NCBI RefSeq assembly: GCF_038806765.1
Contig: NZ_CP152389.1
Coordinates: 3,410,001 to 3,474,000 of the forward strand
Origin: Mucilaginibacter sp. CSA2-8R
GTDB lineage: Bacteria > Bacteroidota > Bacteroidia > Sphingobacteriales > Sphingobacteriaceae
Direction of reading: 5' to 3'
DNA: 64,000 nucleotides
The notes below the pieces were generated by a model. It was not told where the DNA came from and made no database searches. It saw only the letters and a list, made by a program, of their open reading frames with translations. Shown piece after piece: positions 28,500-37,096 of the stretch; position 1 is the stretch's first letter; each line of letters starts with the position of its first letter. A program made the position numbers and the translations under genes.

Positions 28500-29369
28500 T
28501 CAAAGGTTCATTTGGGGTTTTATTCCTTTAACTATATACTCTGCAACCCATGTCGGAACCTCATTATATAACATTTCTGGGGGATATATTTGATCTTCAA
28601 GTTGTCCTATAGGATTAAGGTTTTGCAGACGCCACGTTTGGGTTGCAAACTCTGTTTCAGCTACTGAGCTGCTAATAATTACTAACTTCTCTTCCTTAAG
28701 ATTAAGACTTTCAGCATATTTTAACACTCGTTCACTATATTCTATAAGAAGGTTTAAATTTATTGAGTTCTTCAAACCAACAACATGTAGCCTTTTAATT
28801 ATCTCAAACAGTTCTTTTATATAATCAACTAAATCAATTCTATCACCGAGGGTTGTAAGCTCATCTCTAACAATTGCCTTAAATGTATAACTGGCGTTTA
28901 AGTTGTTTTTATGCAGAATCAATTTGTATATCGTTGTGTTATCTTTAATTTCATTTTCAACGCTTAGCGGCAAGGGACCAAAATGTTGATTATAATTTCT
29001 CAAAGCATACAATAATCTGTAAGCAAAAGACGAATCATATTCTTCAGAAGTTGCTTGTTTAAAATTTAGATAATTATTTGAGTCTTTACCATAGGTCCCT
29101 TTTAGGTACTGTTCCCAAAAATTCAGGAAAGCACTGAATGCAGCAAGGAAATCGCCCAATAAACGCATTACATCGGCCTTCCTATCACGTTCAAATAACT
29201 CTGGCCATTGGCGAATAGGAGCTTGAACGTTATAAAAACCAGTTGTTAATGCATTAAAGGATGCAATTCCATCAAGGATGTCTTTAAAGAATGTGACTTC
29301 TTCTTCTGATAATTGGTGAAACACGGTCAATTCGTGATTCGGACTGTTATATTTAGCCAAATTATACAT
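28500..29369 (-). CDS. HEPN-motif cargo protein (candidate RNase)
   Basis: 289 aa, nearly all helical, visibly more AT-rich than the flanking tail genes. The key motif is YALRNYNQHFG (about residues 132-142): R-x4-H with the Asn after Arg, the catalytic signature of HEPN RNases. The rest has no motif I recognise; the C-terminus is beta-poor. It has its own promoter-like TATATTTA 6 bp before the start and is isolated by a terminator upstream (29481-29511) and late promoter copy 1 downstream. Probably a moron gene expressed in the lysogen, plausibly anti-phage. The HEPN call rests on one motif and helical content. Confidence 0.5.
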   Translation of the reverse strand: MYNLAKYNSPNHELTVFHQLSEEEVTFFKDILDGIASFNALTTGFYNVQAPIRQWPELFERDRKADVMRLLGDFLAAFSAFLNFWEQYLKGTYGKDSNNYLNFKQATSEEYDSSFAYRLLYALRNYNQHFGPLPLSVENEIKDNTTIYKLILHKNNLNASYTFKAIVRDELTTLGDRIDLVDYIKELFEIIKRLHVVGLKNSINLNLLIEYSERVLKYAESLNLKEEKLVIISSSVAETEFATQTWRLQNLNPIGQLEDQIYPPEMLYNEVPTWVAEYIVKGIKPQMNL

Positions 29370-29480
29370 ACTGATAAATATAGATAATTAAAGCTTATTC
29401 TTTTTAATTGAAATTTGGCTTATAATTGGTAATGAGCTTTTATAGACTATTATTTTTTTATTCCTTTTTTGCATAGCAAA

Positions 29481-29511
29481 TTATAAGCCCGGCATTGCGC
29501 CGGGCTTATAA
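29481..29511 (-). terminator. Terminator at the end of the fibre unit
   Basis: 13-bp perfect stem (TTATAAGCCCGGC / GCCGGGCTTATAA) with a 5-nt loop, 8 bp past the stop of the SGNH fibre gene. It separates the portal-to-fibre unit from the HEPN gene. Confidence 0.75.
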
Positions 29512-29518
29512 TCTTAAA

Positions 29519-31456
29519 CTATAAACCGTACTTGTTTTTTAAGTAAGCATAGTTACTTGACCGTTCCTGCTCGCTGTTATCATCGCGGATGATAATTTCT
29601 GCTATTTTTGCATTGTTCAAATCTCCCAAACCGAGTCTACCTTTTCCAACGGTTAAAGGTGATCCACTCAGCATATTAGTAGACGGGTAATTACCTGATA
29701 CTTTTGTGTCATTCATATAAAAATCAACATTACCATTGCCATCAGCTAACAACGTCAGGATGATAAAACTGTAGGGCACATTATCAATATTTGCACTCTT
29801 ATCATACACGTTATACAATGCCTGGTTGTTATAAAAGGCGAGGTCGGCAAATAGGCCGGTTTGATCGCCCGTTAAAGAACCACCAGTGCCAATACTCATA
29901 ATGTTCTGACCTTCCATTCCCTTACAAATAACCATCATATAAGTGCGTGGGCTGTTGGCTTTAATGCCGATAGGAACGGTCGTGCATAAAGGCGAGTTAT
30001 TAAACTTAATAGTCGGCAAGCCGTTTAAATCAGCGGCGAGTTTAACCGGCAAAGCATTGCCCATATTAAACAAATGTTTGTTATTGCCCGATTGGTCGGC
30101 CCAGGTGAATGATGAACCGGTTACGGCAACGCCCTGGTCGGCCATATAGTGCGCAACCTTACCTACCGATGGCGTAACACCGCCATTAGCCTCCTGCGAC
30201 CTGATGCCGTTGTTAATGTAGTATGGACTATCAGTTTTTCCTGCTCCCTGCGCTTTGACAAAGTACCAGTAAGGGTTACCAGGTATCATAGTAGTATCAT
30301 CGAAAGACAATTCTGGACCACTATGTACCTCGACTGCATCATTAATGCTATTCCTGGTATTGCGCATGATGACGTAATTTGTTGCACCGGCTACCGCTCC
30401 AATGTTTACCGTTATCTTATTAACACCAGCAACTAATGCAAATGCCGGCGCTTTATGCTGCTGCTCTTCAGTACCGTAATATTTCCCCTTAACCACTGCC
30501 TCAATAGCTAATTGGATCTCATCCGTTTTCAGCACGTAGCCGGCATCGTTTAAATGCTGCCCATCACCTGAAAAGTAGTTTTGGTTGAAAGCGGGATCAT
30601 ACACACCCAAAATTGGATGACGGCCTAAATCTACCAATGCATTACATCCAAATTCGCTTTTCCATACTTGCCGCATGATCCTGTTACACTCTTGCCGCTG
30701 ATTTTCGCCCGCAATAACACCTATTCCATAAGGCTTCATACAGGCCGTCATCGTCAATACAACGGTTTTAAAACCGGCATCTTTAGCAGTTGTAAAATAC
30801 TGCTTAAGGTTATTGTACGTGTCCTGCACGCTTGTACCGTTCCCTATAATATCATTCACGGGGTCACCCATAAACAATACATTTTGATCGGCATCGCTTT
30901 TGTAATGGATCAGCACAAAATCGTTAAAACGTGCAATCATTTGCTCAACGCTTTGCCCTGATACAGCGGCGTTGAAAAAGCCAGTGTAATTTGAAGGTAA
31001 TCGTGTTTTTAAAACGCCTATCGGGCTTTTGGTTGCCGGATCACTCGAGCCTTGTCCAAAGTTTAAGCTATTGCCGTCACTACCTAAACTAACATTACCC
31101 ACTGGTGTTACTATCTCAGGCAGTACCGCAAAATTTACTGCCGCGTCATCAGCGGCTAAAAAATGATCAGTTTCAGCCTGGCTTAAAATCAAGCCGGCTG
31201 AACTTATCTCGGCTACCCCGGTAAGCTGATAAATGCCGTTAACCAATGATAGCTCTAACTTACCCTCGCTGCCTGGTGCCACAGTAGCTACCACCGGCGC
31301 TTCGGTATTGGTTGAGCTGATATTGAGCAATAACGGCTCATCACCAACCCGCGGCGGGTCAAAAGGCTGAATAGTTATAACAGCCTTTTGCTTCACCGGT
31401 GCCGGGTTGGTTTGCTGCGTACTTGCCGCAATCAAAAGTATTTGAAATGGTTTCAT
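29519..31456 (-). CDS. Tail fibre with SGNH-hydrolase and LamG-like domains
   Basis: 645 aa. Residues ~110-330 are an SGNH/GDSL hydrolase: GSDGNSLNFGQG (block I, nucleophile Ser), NAAVSGQSVEQM (block II Gly), LFMGDPVNDI (block III Asn) and GDGQHLNDAGY (Asp-His). Such domains deacetylate surface polysaccharide. Residues ~440-645 form a concanavalin/LamG-like lectin domain that is paralogous to the C-terminus of the next protein (WADQSGNNKHL, IKFNNSPL, FYMNDTKVSGN). Likely the receptor-binding fibre with depolymerase-type activity. Confidence 0.78.
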   Translation of the reverse strand: MKPFQILLIAASTQQTNPAPVKQKAVITIQPFDPPRVGDEPLLLNISSTNTEAPVVATVAPGSEGKLELSLVNGIYQLTGVAEISSAGLILSQAETDHFLAADDAAVNFAVLPEIVTPVGNVSLGSDGNSLNFGQGSSDPATKSPIGVLKTRLPSNYTGFFNAAVSGQSVEQMIARFNDFVLIHYKSDADQNVLFMGDPVNDIIGNGTSVQDTYNNLKQYFTTAKDAGFKTVVLTMTACMKPYGIGVIAGENQRQECNRIMRQVWKSEFGCNALVDLGRHPILGVYDPAFNQNYFSGDGQHLNDAGYVLKTDEIQLAIEAVVKGKYYGTEEQQHKAPAFALVAGVNKITVNIGAVAGATNYVIMRNTRNSINDAVEVHSGPELSFDDTTMIPGNPYWYFVKAQGAGKTDSPYYINNGIRSQEANGGVTPSVGKVAHYMADQGVAVTGSSFTWADQSGNNKHLFNMGNALPVKLAADLNGLPTIKFNNSPLCTTVPIGIKANSPRTYMMVICKGMEGQNIMSIGTGGSLTGDQTGLFADLAFYNNQALYNVYDKSANIDNVPYSFIILTLLADGNGNVDFYMNDTKVSGNYPSTNMLSGSPLTVGKGRLGLGDLNNAKIAEIIIRDDNSEQERSSNYAYLKNKYGL

Positions 31457-31459
31457 AGT

Positions 31460-33388
31460 CTACAGTCCCCATTTTGTATTTAGGTAATTCAGATTCTTCA
31501 GGCGGGCAGCATCGCTGATATCTTCGCTGATAATGATTTCAGCTATCAAGCCTTTAAAGTTTGGAATGTTGGCAGTATGTCCACCGCCCACTCTTAATGT
31601 TGCACCATCAGGCATATTTTCAGTAGATGCGTTTCCTGTTACCTGGGTATCATTGACGTAAAAGGTAATATTTCCGCTTCCGTCGTCAATCACAGTAGCT
31701 ACTTGCCAGTCTAATCTATCCACGTTATTGCTTAACAATGGTCCATTCACGTGATACCCCATGCCAGGAGGATAAACGGCGATATCGGCAAACACATTTT
31801 TAGGATCATCTCCGGTTTGACCTGTACCAATACCCATAACGTTTCCGGCGCCTACCTGCGTTCTTTTGAATAGCACCATTAACATCTTTGGCGTTGCTGC
31901 TTTTATGCCAATCGCTTCTAACGAATTTAATGGTGAATTATCAAAGCTTAATACAGCTCTTCCATTTAGCCCATTAGGAACAACAACCGGCACGGCTGCG
32001 CCCTCCGCTTTCAAAGTAATATCATTGCCGGACTGGTCAAACCAGGTAAAGCCATCTGCCGAACTAACACCGGTATCTGCTCCATAATAAGCCAGACTGT
32101 TTAAAGCTGGTTGCAGTGCTGAAGTAAACGGCTCGTCGTTGGTAGCCCAGGGTGAAGCATCCAGAGTGATCGTTTCCTTAAGCCTAATACCGGCTTTATG
32201 AGCGGCTAAGAACATATCACCGATGACCAGCTTCATAACCTTGCGTACAGAATCATAAACAACAGGCACCGGCACTGGGCTGTCTACCGTAACATCTAAC
32301 GATCCTTCATAGCGCAACGCCTCCGTAGCACTACCGCCAGTGATGGATAGAAAACTTTGCGGGGTGTTGTCATCCATGGTAACAGTCGGTGCCACTTGGG
32401 ATTGCTTAATAGGCTTAAGCGTTGCGGGATTGCCCGGATCGGTAAAGGTTTTGTACTCAAATTTGGTTGTAGCCGGCGTTTTTACGGTCACGCCATCGGC
32501 CTCATAAGTTGCCGGTACCTCTACCTCTACTTTGTACCGGTTAGTAGCCACAGGCCTGAAAACTCCGGTGTAGAATACATCGGTGGTAAACTCTTTACCG
32601 CTGATCCCGGTTGACTCCCATTGACCGTTAACATTCTTTTCCCAGTCGATACGCGACGTTGGTGTACCGGCAGCATCTGTTTTTAAAGTTGCAGTTGATC
32701 CTGCCGGAACATTTGCACTGATGGCCTGCAAAGAAATTTTAGCTGGTTCAGCCTCAGCCAGTACAGCCGACATTTCATCTGACCAGATAGTTTGCCCGTC
32801 TGCACTTTCCAGCTCAAACTGATAGCAGCCCTCATTCAGTTTACTGGCCATCCGGAACTGGAATGACGGGCTTACTTTTTCTTCAACTAAGGAACCATCT
32901 TTATAAACGCGAACCTTTTTAATATTGAAGCCTCGCACAAAGAACTTAACCAGGCCATCAACAATAGTAGTAATGCCCTCCGATTGCGTTAAAATATGCG
33001 GTGCCAGCGCGGTGGCTGAAGCCTCGCTGATGTATTTTTTACCAAAGCCACCCACAGCAACTATAATAGTGGTCACCTCTAAAGGGTTTAAAAGCATCGG
33101 AAAGCCATCAATAAACAGTGTTTTGCCGCCGTTGACTGGCTGCTTCACATCTAACACGTATACCCCGGCCGGTCTACCGCCCTCAGTAAACAATACAGCA
33201 TCATCGGTCAATTGCAGCTTTTTAAAATTGCTGCCTGACTCCAGTTGCCATACGTCACCGGTAAGCGGCTCGTAATCTTTCGGCACGAGGTTGGCATCTC
33301 CCAACGCTTGGGCGATGTATGTTAAACTGGCATCCACATCCTGGATAGTGATGGGAGCGCCCTTTGTCTCATTTGTGATAATTGACAT
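31460..33388 (-). CDS. Tail fibre with Ig-like repeats and LamG-like C-terminus
   Basis: 642 aa. N-terminal ~130 residues likely attach to the tail, the middle has Ig/fibronectin-like beta domains (residues ~150-330, e.g. ANVPAGSTATLKTDAAG), and residues ~435-642 are the LamG-like module shared with the neighbouring fibre (WFDQSGNDITL, LSFDNSPL, FYVNDTQVTGN). Different N-terminal parts on a shared binding domain suggest duplication followed by module exchange. The CCTAAACC junction motif lies 13 bp upstream of its start. Confidence 0.6.
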   Translation of the reverse strand: MSIITNETKGAPITIQDVDASLTYIAQALGDANLVPKDYEPLTGDVWQLESGSNFKKLQLTDDAVLFTEGGRPAGVYVLDVKQPVNGGKTLFIDGFPMLLNPLEVTTIIVAVGGFGKKYISEASATALAPHILTQSEGITTIVDGLVKFFVRGFNIKKVRVYKDGSLVEEKVSPSFQFRMASKLNEGCYQFELESADGQTIWSDEMSAVLAEAEPAKISLQAISANVPAGSTATLKTDAAGTPTSRIDWEKNVNGQWESTGISGKEFTTDVFYTGVFRPVATNRYKVEVEVPATYEADGVTVKTPATTKFEYKTFTDPGNPATLKPIKQSQVAPTVTMDDNTPQSFLSITGGSATEALRYEGSLDVTVDSPVPVPVVYDSVRKVMKLVIGDMFLAAHKAGIRLKETITLDASPWATNDEPFTSALQPALNSLAYYGADTGVSSADGFTWFDQSGNDITLKAEGAAVPVVVPNGLNGRAVLSFDNSPLNSLEAIGIKAATPKMLMVLFKRTQVGAGNVMGIGTGQTGDDPKNVFADIAVYPPGMGYHVNGPLLSNNVDRLDWQVATVIDDGSGNITFYVNDTQVTGNASTENMPDGATLRVGGGHTANIPNFKGLIAEIIISEDISDAARLKNLNYLNTKWGL

Positions 33389-33418
33389 AAATATAAATTG
33401 GGTTTAGGGGTTGCGTAA

Positions 33419-33655
33419 TTAAGGTGCTACAAAGCCGGCGTTTACCAGGCCGCGCTCAATTTGTTCTTCCCCTTTGGTAAGGCGATTTTTCAGTTCTTCG
33501 ATAACTTCATCTTTTTGCAGGAGCGCTGCCTGCATGGCGTCGATAAAGGCGTTATGTTTGGCAACTACTTCGTTGGCGTCCTGCGCATTCCATTTAGCCG
33601 GGTTATACTTACCGTCTGCCGGCTTAAGGGCATAATTAATTTTAAACTCTTCCAT
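33419..33655 (-). CDS. Small coiled-coil phage protein
   Basis: 78 aa with a heptad-patterned helix (DEVIEELKNRLTKGEEQIERGL). It lies between the structural gene at 33659 and the fibre gene. Could be a trimerising fibre accessory or assembly chaperone; no family recognised. Confidence 0.55.
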   Translation of the reverse strand: MEEFKINYALKPADGKYNPAKWNAQDANEVVAKHNAFIDAMQAALLQKDEVIEELKNRLTKGEEQIERGLVNAGFVAP

Positions 33656-33658
33656 AGG

Positions 33659-34213
33659 TTAGGTTGTAGGGTTTAGGTCGTATGGGAAAAACTCATTATC
33701 AACATCGAGCCAGGTATCATGTGATACTACCATGTCGATCGGAACTTTAAGAGTGAACTGGAATGTGTACCCGTAGTGGCATACCTCCATGGGCCCCACC
33801 GGTTCGTAAGGCAAAGCAGCAATAGAGAAAGAAACAAGCGGTTTGATCAGCTTTTTGTGCCGGGCATCGTTTTTCATTTTGGCCAGCATCTGCCGGCCTA
33901 TGGCCAAACACTTATCCTGAGCCTGGCTGATCGTTGCCAGGTCGGCGAGATCAACTTTTTCCAAGATAGTAAACTGGCCTTCGATCTCCTGCAAGTAGCT
34001 GTCGCTCCGGTTTTCATCAAACTTACCGCGCATGGCATCCAAGGCAACCATGGGCGTGGATCCGGTGTTGCGGATAGCCTCATCAATGGCGCTCAGGTCC
34101 CAGGGCATCGGCACAAAAAAGAAAGCGTCCTTTTCTTTAGGGATATGCCGGATATCTTTGTGCCTGATAGCCAGTGCCGTGAAGTAATTGATATATTCTT
34201 GCTCGCTGATCAT
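33659..34213 (-). CDS. Phage protein of unknown function (structural region)
   Basis: Start placed at MISEQEYINYF (34213), leaving 1 bp to the upstream stop; the longer frame overlaps the previous gene. 184 aa. Contains KEKDAFFFVPMPWDLSAIDEAI and YGYTFQFTLKVPIDMV. The position in the connector-to-fibre segment suggests a virion or tail-assembly component. No motif recognised. Confidence 0.5.
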   Translation of the reverse strand: MISEQEYINYFTALAIRHKDIRHIPKEKDAFFFVPMPWDLSAIDEAIRNTGSTPMVALDAMRGKFDENRSDSYLQEIEGQFTILEKVDLADLATISQAQDKCLAIGRQMLAKMKNDARHKKLIKPLVSFSIAALPYEPVGPMEVCHYGYTFQFTLKVPIDMVVSHDTWLDVDNEFFPYDLNPTT

Positions 34214-34214
34214 G

Positions 34215-34985
34215 TTAACTGGCTTTTTTAAGGTTCTCTTCGCGCTCAATCAAGTTCTCCAGGTGGGCTAAAAAGTCGTATATATTTACTGCCCGAGTAT
34301 ACCTGAGGTCACCCAATGGTCCACCAGACAGTGAAAGTGTGATATCGAAGCGCTTTTTTGATGGCTTTCCCTTACTGGAAAACGCCTTTTTATGGGCTGC
34401 AGTAATGAAATTCCGGCATCCTTCATAGTTAAAAAGCACCGATATTTTTACGATCAATGGCAGTTTTGCTACCATTTTAGCCCGTTTTGCCACCCCGGCA
34501 TCGGTTAATGGTACCCGAATGTCATTATTTACACCAGCGACGCGCTTTTCACGGTACAACACGGCGATAAGTGCATCCAGGGCGCCCACATCCAGCGTGG
34601 TTTTATATTGCCAATACAAAAGCTCTGTATAATTAAAGAACTCATGCGCTGTAAGGTTACTGAGCTTATCGGCAGGCCCGTAGAGCGTAGTAAGCCAGTT
34701 TAGCTTCAGCTTTGGGGCCAACCACCGGTCGAGCTGGTTTTTTTCGGAAAGAAAGCGCAGCGCTGCGGCCAGTTGTACCCGTAATGACTCAGGGAACCGG
34801 GCGAGCAGCGCAGGTTTCATCTCGTAAAACACCGGTACGGCCAGCTTTAGCTTATCTGAATCGGGCATGGCGGACTGGAGCACCACCAGCCAGGCCTGCA
34901 GCTGAGCGAACGAAACTTCGTTCCAGCTCGCCGGCGCCTGCAGGTGGTGCGTTTTACCGCGCAGCTCAAAGCTTGCTTTGTTCAT
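34215..34985 (-). CDS. Phage protein of unknown function (possible tail assembly)
   Basis: 256 aa, helical and basic, starting MNKASFELRGKTHHLQAPASWNEVS. The N-terminal ~40 residues followed by a helical bundle resembles tail-assembly chaperone-like proteins of siphophages only in general plan. It begins 1 bp after the lysis-region gene stop. Confidence 0.45.
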   Translation of the reverse strand: MNKASFELRGKTHHLQAPASWNEVSFAQLQAWLVVLQSAMPDSDKLKLAVPVFYEMKPALLARFPESLRVQLAAALRFLSEKNQLDRWLAPKLKLNWLTTLYGPADKLSNLTAHEFFNYTELLYWQYKTTLDVGALDALIAVLYREKRVAGVNNDIRVPLTDAGVAKRAKMVAKLPLIVKISVLFNYEGCRNFITAAHKKAFSSKGKPSKKRFDITLSLSGGPLGDLRYTRAVNIYDFLAHLENLIEREENLKKAS

Positions 34986-35432
34986 TTAGGCAGCTGCTTT
35001 AAACTTTTGCTTGTAATACCACTCCAGCACATAAGCGCCGTCGCTCCAACTGAGCTTACCATCAGCTGCCACCTGGGCAATTAAAATGGAAAGGTTATGT
35101 AGCATAGCGCTTTTTATGTTACCGTCGAGCGATTGCAGCGCCTTGATGGCCGATGCCGTGATGACCTGCGGATCATCCTGGCCGGCGACCGCTTCAGCCA
35201 GCTTGAGTTGCAATAAAATTTTTGGTAATGCCAGGCGCAGCGCTTGCTTTAACTTATCGTCGACCGTTGTTTTGGTAAGCGAGGTTAAGGCATCGGCAAA
35301 AGGCGAATCGACAAAGTTTTTAATAGCCTCGGTAATAACCACACCGGTGTGAATGGCATCTTGCAGATCCGGGTGGATACCGGTAAAAAAGGCTTGTATG
35401 CCTTTCCATAAATTACTCAGGAACTTTTTCAT
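34986..35432 (-). CDS. Small helical protein of the lysis region
   Basis: 148 aa. Amphipathic N-terminus MKKFLSNLWKGIQAFFTG, then mostly helical; contains LSILIAQVAADGKLSWSDGAYVLEWYY. It overlaps the upstream membrane gene by 20 bp. May be a lysis accessory or spanin-like helper, but no lipobox is seen. Function not recognised. Confidence 0.45.
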   Translation of the reverse strand: MKKFLSNLWKGIQAFFTGIHPDLQDAIHTGVVITEAIKNFVDSPFADALTSLTKTTVDDKLKQALRLALPKILLQLKLAEAVAGQDDPQVITASAIKALQSLDGNIKSAMLHNLSILIAQVAADGKLSWSDGAYVLEWYYKQKFKAAA

Positions 35433-35673
35433 TGGGTTTAGGGGTTTTGCGTTTGGATAAATAGCCGTCGATCTGTTTAGAGAACCATATCGCCAGCGTT
35501 AAAAATGCCAGGGCACTACTGCAGCAAGTGCCAAAGCCTGCCACCATCTTCATCAAAAACTCATCGGTAAGTAAGGCTTGAAACTTGAAGAAAAAGCCGG
35601 AACTGAAACCGGAGATGATACCGGTTTTAGGATTGTGGCGTAAATGCCAGTACAGGTTCACTAATAAGGTCAT
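35413..35673 (-). CDS. Holin-like membrane protein
   Basis: 86 aa with one strong transmembrane segment (MVAGFGTCCSSALAFLTLAIWF, residues ~42-63, given here in part) and a weaker hydrophobic one before it, ending in a charged Lys/Pro tail. Size, topology and its place next to a DUF5675 lysis-type gene fit a holin. The identification is by context, not by family. Confidence 0.55.
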   Translation of the reverse strand: MTLLVNLYWHLRHNPKTGIISGFSSGFFFKFQALLTDEFLMKMVAGFGTCCSSALAFLTLAIWFSKQIDGYLSKRKTPKPNEKVPE

Positions 35674-35680
35674 AGCCGGT

Positions 35681-36112
35681 TTATTGGATGGTGATAAAAA
35701 TTTGCTCTTTTTTGATAACTGCCTGGTGTAAAAGTGCCATCAGTCCGGTCATAGCCATACGGCTTTGACCTACCCAGTCAGTATTCTGCTCATAGCCTAC
35801 CAGGATGCAGCCTTCGGTATCTTTATCGGTGTTACCGGAGTGGATCCGCACCCCTTCGTAACCGGGTACGTTAACCAGTAAAGGCAAATCTTTCTGAAAC
35901 CGGTTAGAGAAGGTAATAACAACCTGGTACCGGCCTTTCGGTATTGCAGTTTTGGCGTGTACTTTGATTTTGGCAATGTCGGCCGGCTTCATGGTTTGCA
36001 CCAGGTCGCGGTCCTTGTCTTCCAGTGTGTAGCAGGTAAAGTGGCTGTTTACAAGCAGCTGGCCGAGCGTAGTGGTGTCGGATTTTGCTTTCCGAATTAG
36101 GGTTAACTCCAT
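35681..36112 (-). CDS. DUF5675 protein, probable endolysin-type enzyme
   Basis: 143 aa, DUF5675 family. Core motif VRIHSGNTDKDTEGCILVG carries the conserved His and Cys in an L,D-transpeptidase-like arrangement; N-terminus MELTLIRKAKSDTTTLGQLL is typical of the family. Members sit in lysis modules of Bacteroidota phages and are presumed to act on peptidoglycan. The CCTAAACC junction motif occurs 9 bp upstream. Confidence 0.75.
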   Translation of the reverse strand: MELTLIRKAKSDTTTLGQLLVNSHFTCYTLEDKDRDLVQTMKPADIAKIKVHAKTAIPKGRYQVVITFSNRFQKDLPLLVNVPGYEGVRIHSGNTDKDTEGCILVGYEQNTDWVGQSRMAMTGLMALLHQAVIKKEQIFITIQ

Positions 36113-36130
36113 TATGATAAGGTTTAGGTA

Positions 36131-37096
36131 TTAGACAAAATAAAAACCGCGATCGTCGTCGTTTAAGGTCGACCGGGTGTCGAGCGTAACAGGACGGACA
36201 CCGGGCAGCTTAGTGCTGTTATTGTATATGTATTCGCGCAGCCTGGCCAGGCTTGTTTCGGATTGCTCCTCCATTGCCGTCATGGCCATCACCAGGCGCC
36301 GGGTATCAGCCGAGGTTTGCCTTTCGACATTTTCAGCGCCGGCGCTCAAGCCTACGGAATTAACAAAAATCCCGTTGGCATCCATCTTAACCGCCTGGTA
36401 AGGTATAGCCTCAGCAATAGCGGCAGGCGCCACCACATCAGCGATGTACCGGTGCAGCGTCAAATCATCTTCGGTTAGCTGCTGGGCAAGCATCCGGCTT
36501 TTAAAGCCGGTAGTGAACTCATTACCCAGCAATGGCTCAATATACTGGCGCTCAGCATTCCTGATGAAAGACTTTAACGAACGGAACAAAACAGGGTTAT
36601 TATCAATGTATTGTGCCTCGTTAAAGATAAGCGTACTATGCACAAAGCCGTTTAAATTGCTTCTACGTTCCGGGCTATCAAAATATTTGGTAAACGTTCT
36701 AGGCTCACGCTCCATGTACTCCAGCAGGGAGTCGAGCGCCCGGTACCCAGCCATGCGGGAATCATTCACCAGGGCAGCGATCTTTTTATCTGAAGCAATT
36801 TTATACTTCTCATCCTGGAATACCATGGTACCCATTTCACCGAGCTTTACGCTTCCGGACGATACATAGCCGGCAATTGCCAGGTTAGCCTCAGCCGTCC
36901 TGGCCAGGCTGGCGGCGTGGCCTATCAGGTCTCCACCTCCAGCCACCAGGATAGTGTAAGTGTCGCGGCCAATAGCCTTGTGCAGTTCATTGAATGCAGT
37001 ATCCCGGACAAAGGATGCAATGCTTTCAAATTTCATATTGTGGACCACGGAGCTGTTGGCTCCCTTTAATTGGTCTATGTTGCTGATCAGGATCAT
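36131..37096 (-). CDS. Probable head-tail connector or virion protein
   Basis: 321 aa, helix-rich, start overlapping the portal stop by one base. Contains VAGGGDLIGHAASLARTAEANLA and LGNEFTTGFKSRMLA. Position directly after the portal is the usual place of the head-tail adaptor in Bacteroidota siphophages. I recall a DUF for this kind of protein but cannot assign it reliably. Confidence 0.5.
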   Translation of the reverse strand: MILISNIDQLKGANSSVVHNMKFESIASFVRDTAFNELHKAIGRDTYTILVAGGGDLIGHAASLARTAEANLAIAGYVSSGSVKLGEMGTMVFQDEKYKIASDKKIAALVNDSRMAGYRALDSLLEYMEREPRTFTKYFDSPERRSNLNGFVHSTLIFNEAQYIDNNPVLFRSLKSFIRNAERQYIEPLLGNEFTTGFKSRMLAQQLTEDDLTLHRYIADVVAPAAIAEAIPYQAVKMDANGIFVNSVGLSAGAENVERQTSADTRRLVMAMTAMEEQSETSLARLREYIYNNSTKLPGVRPVTLDTRSTLNDDDRGFYFV

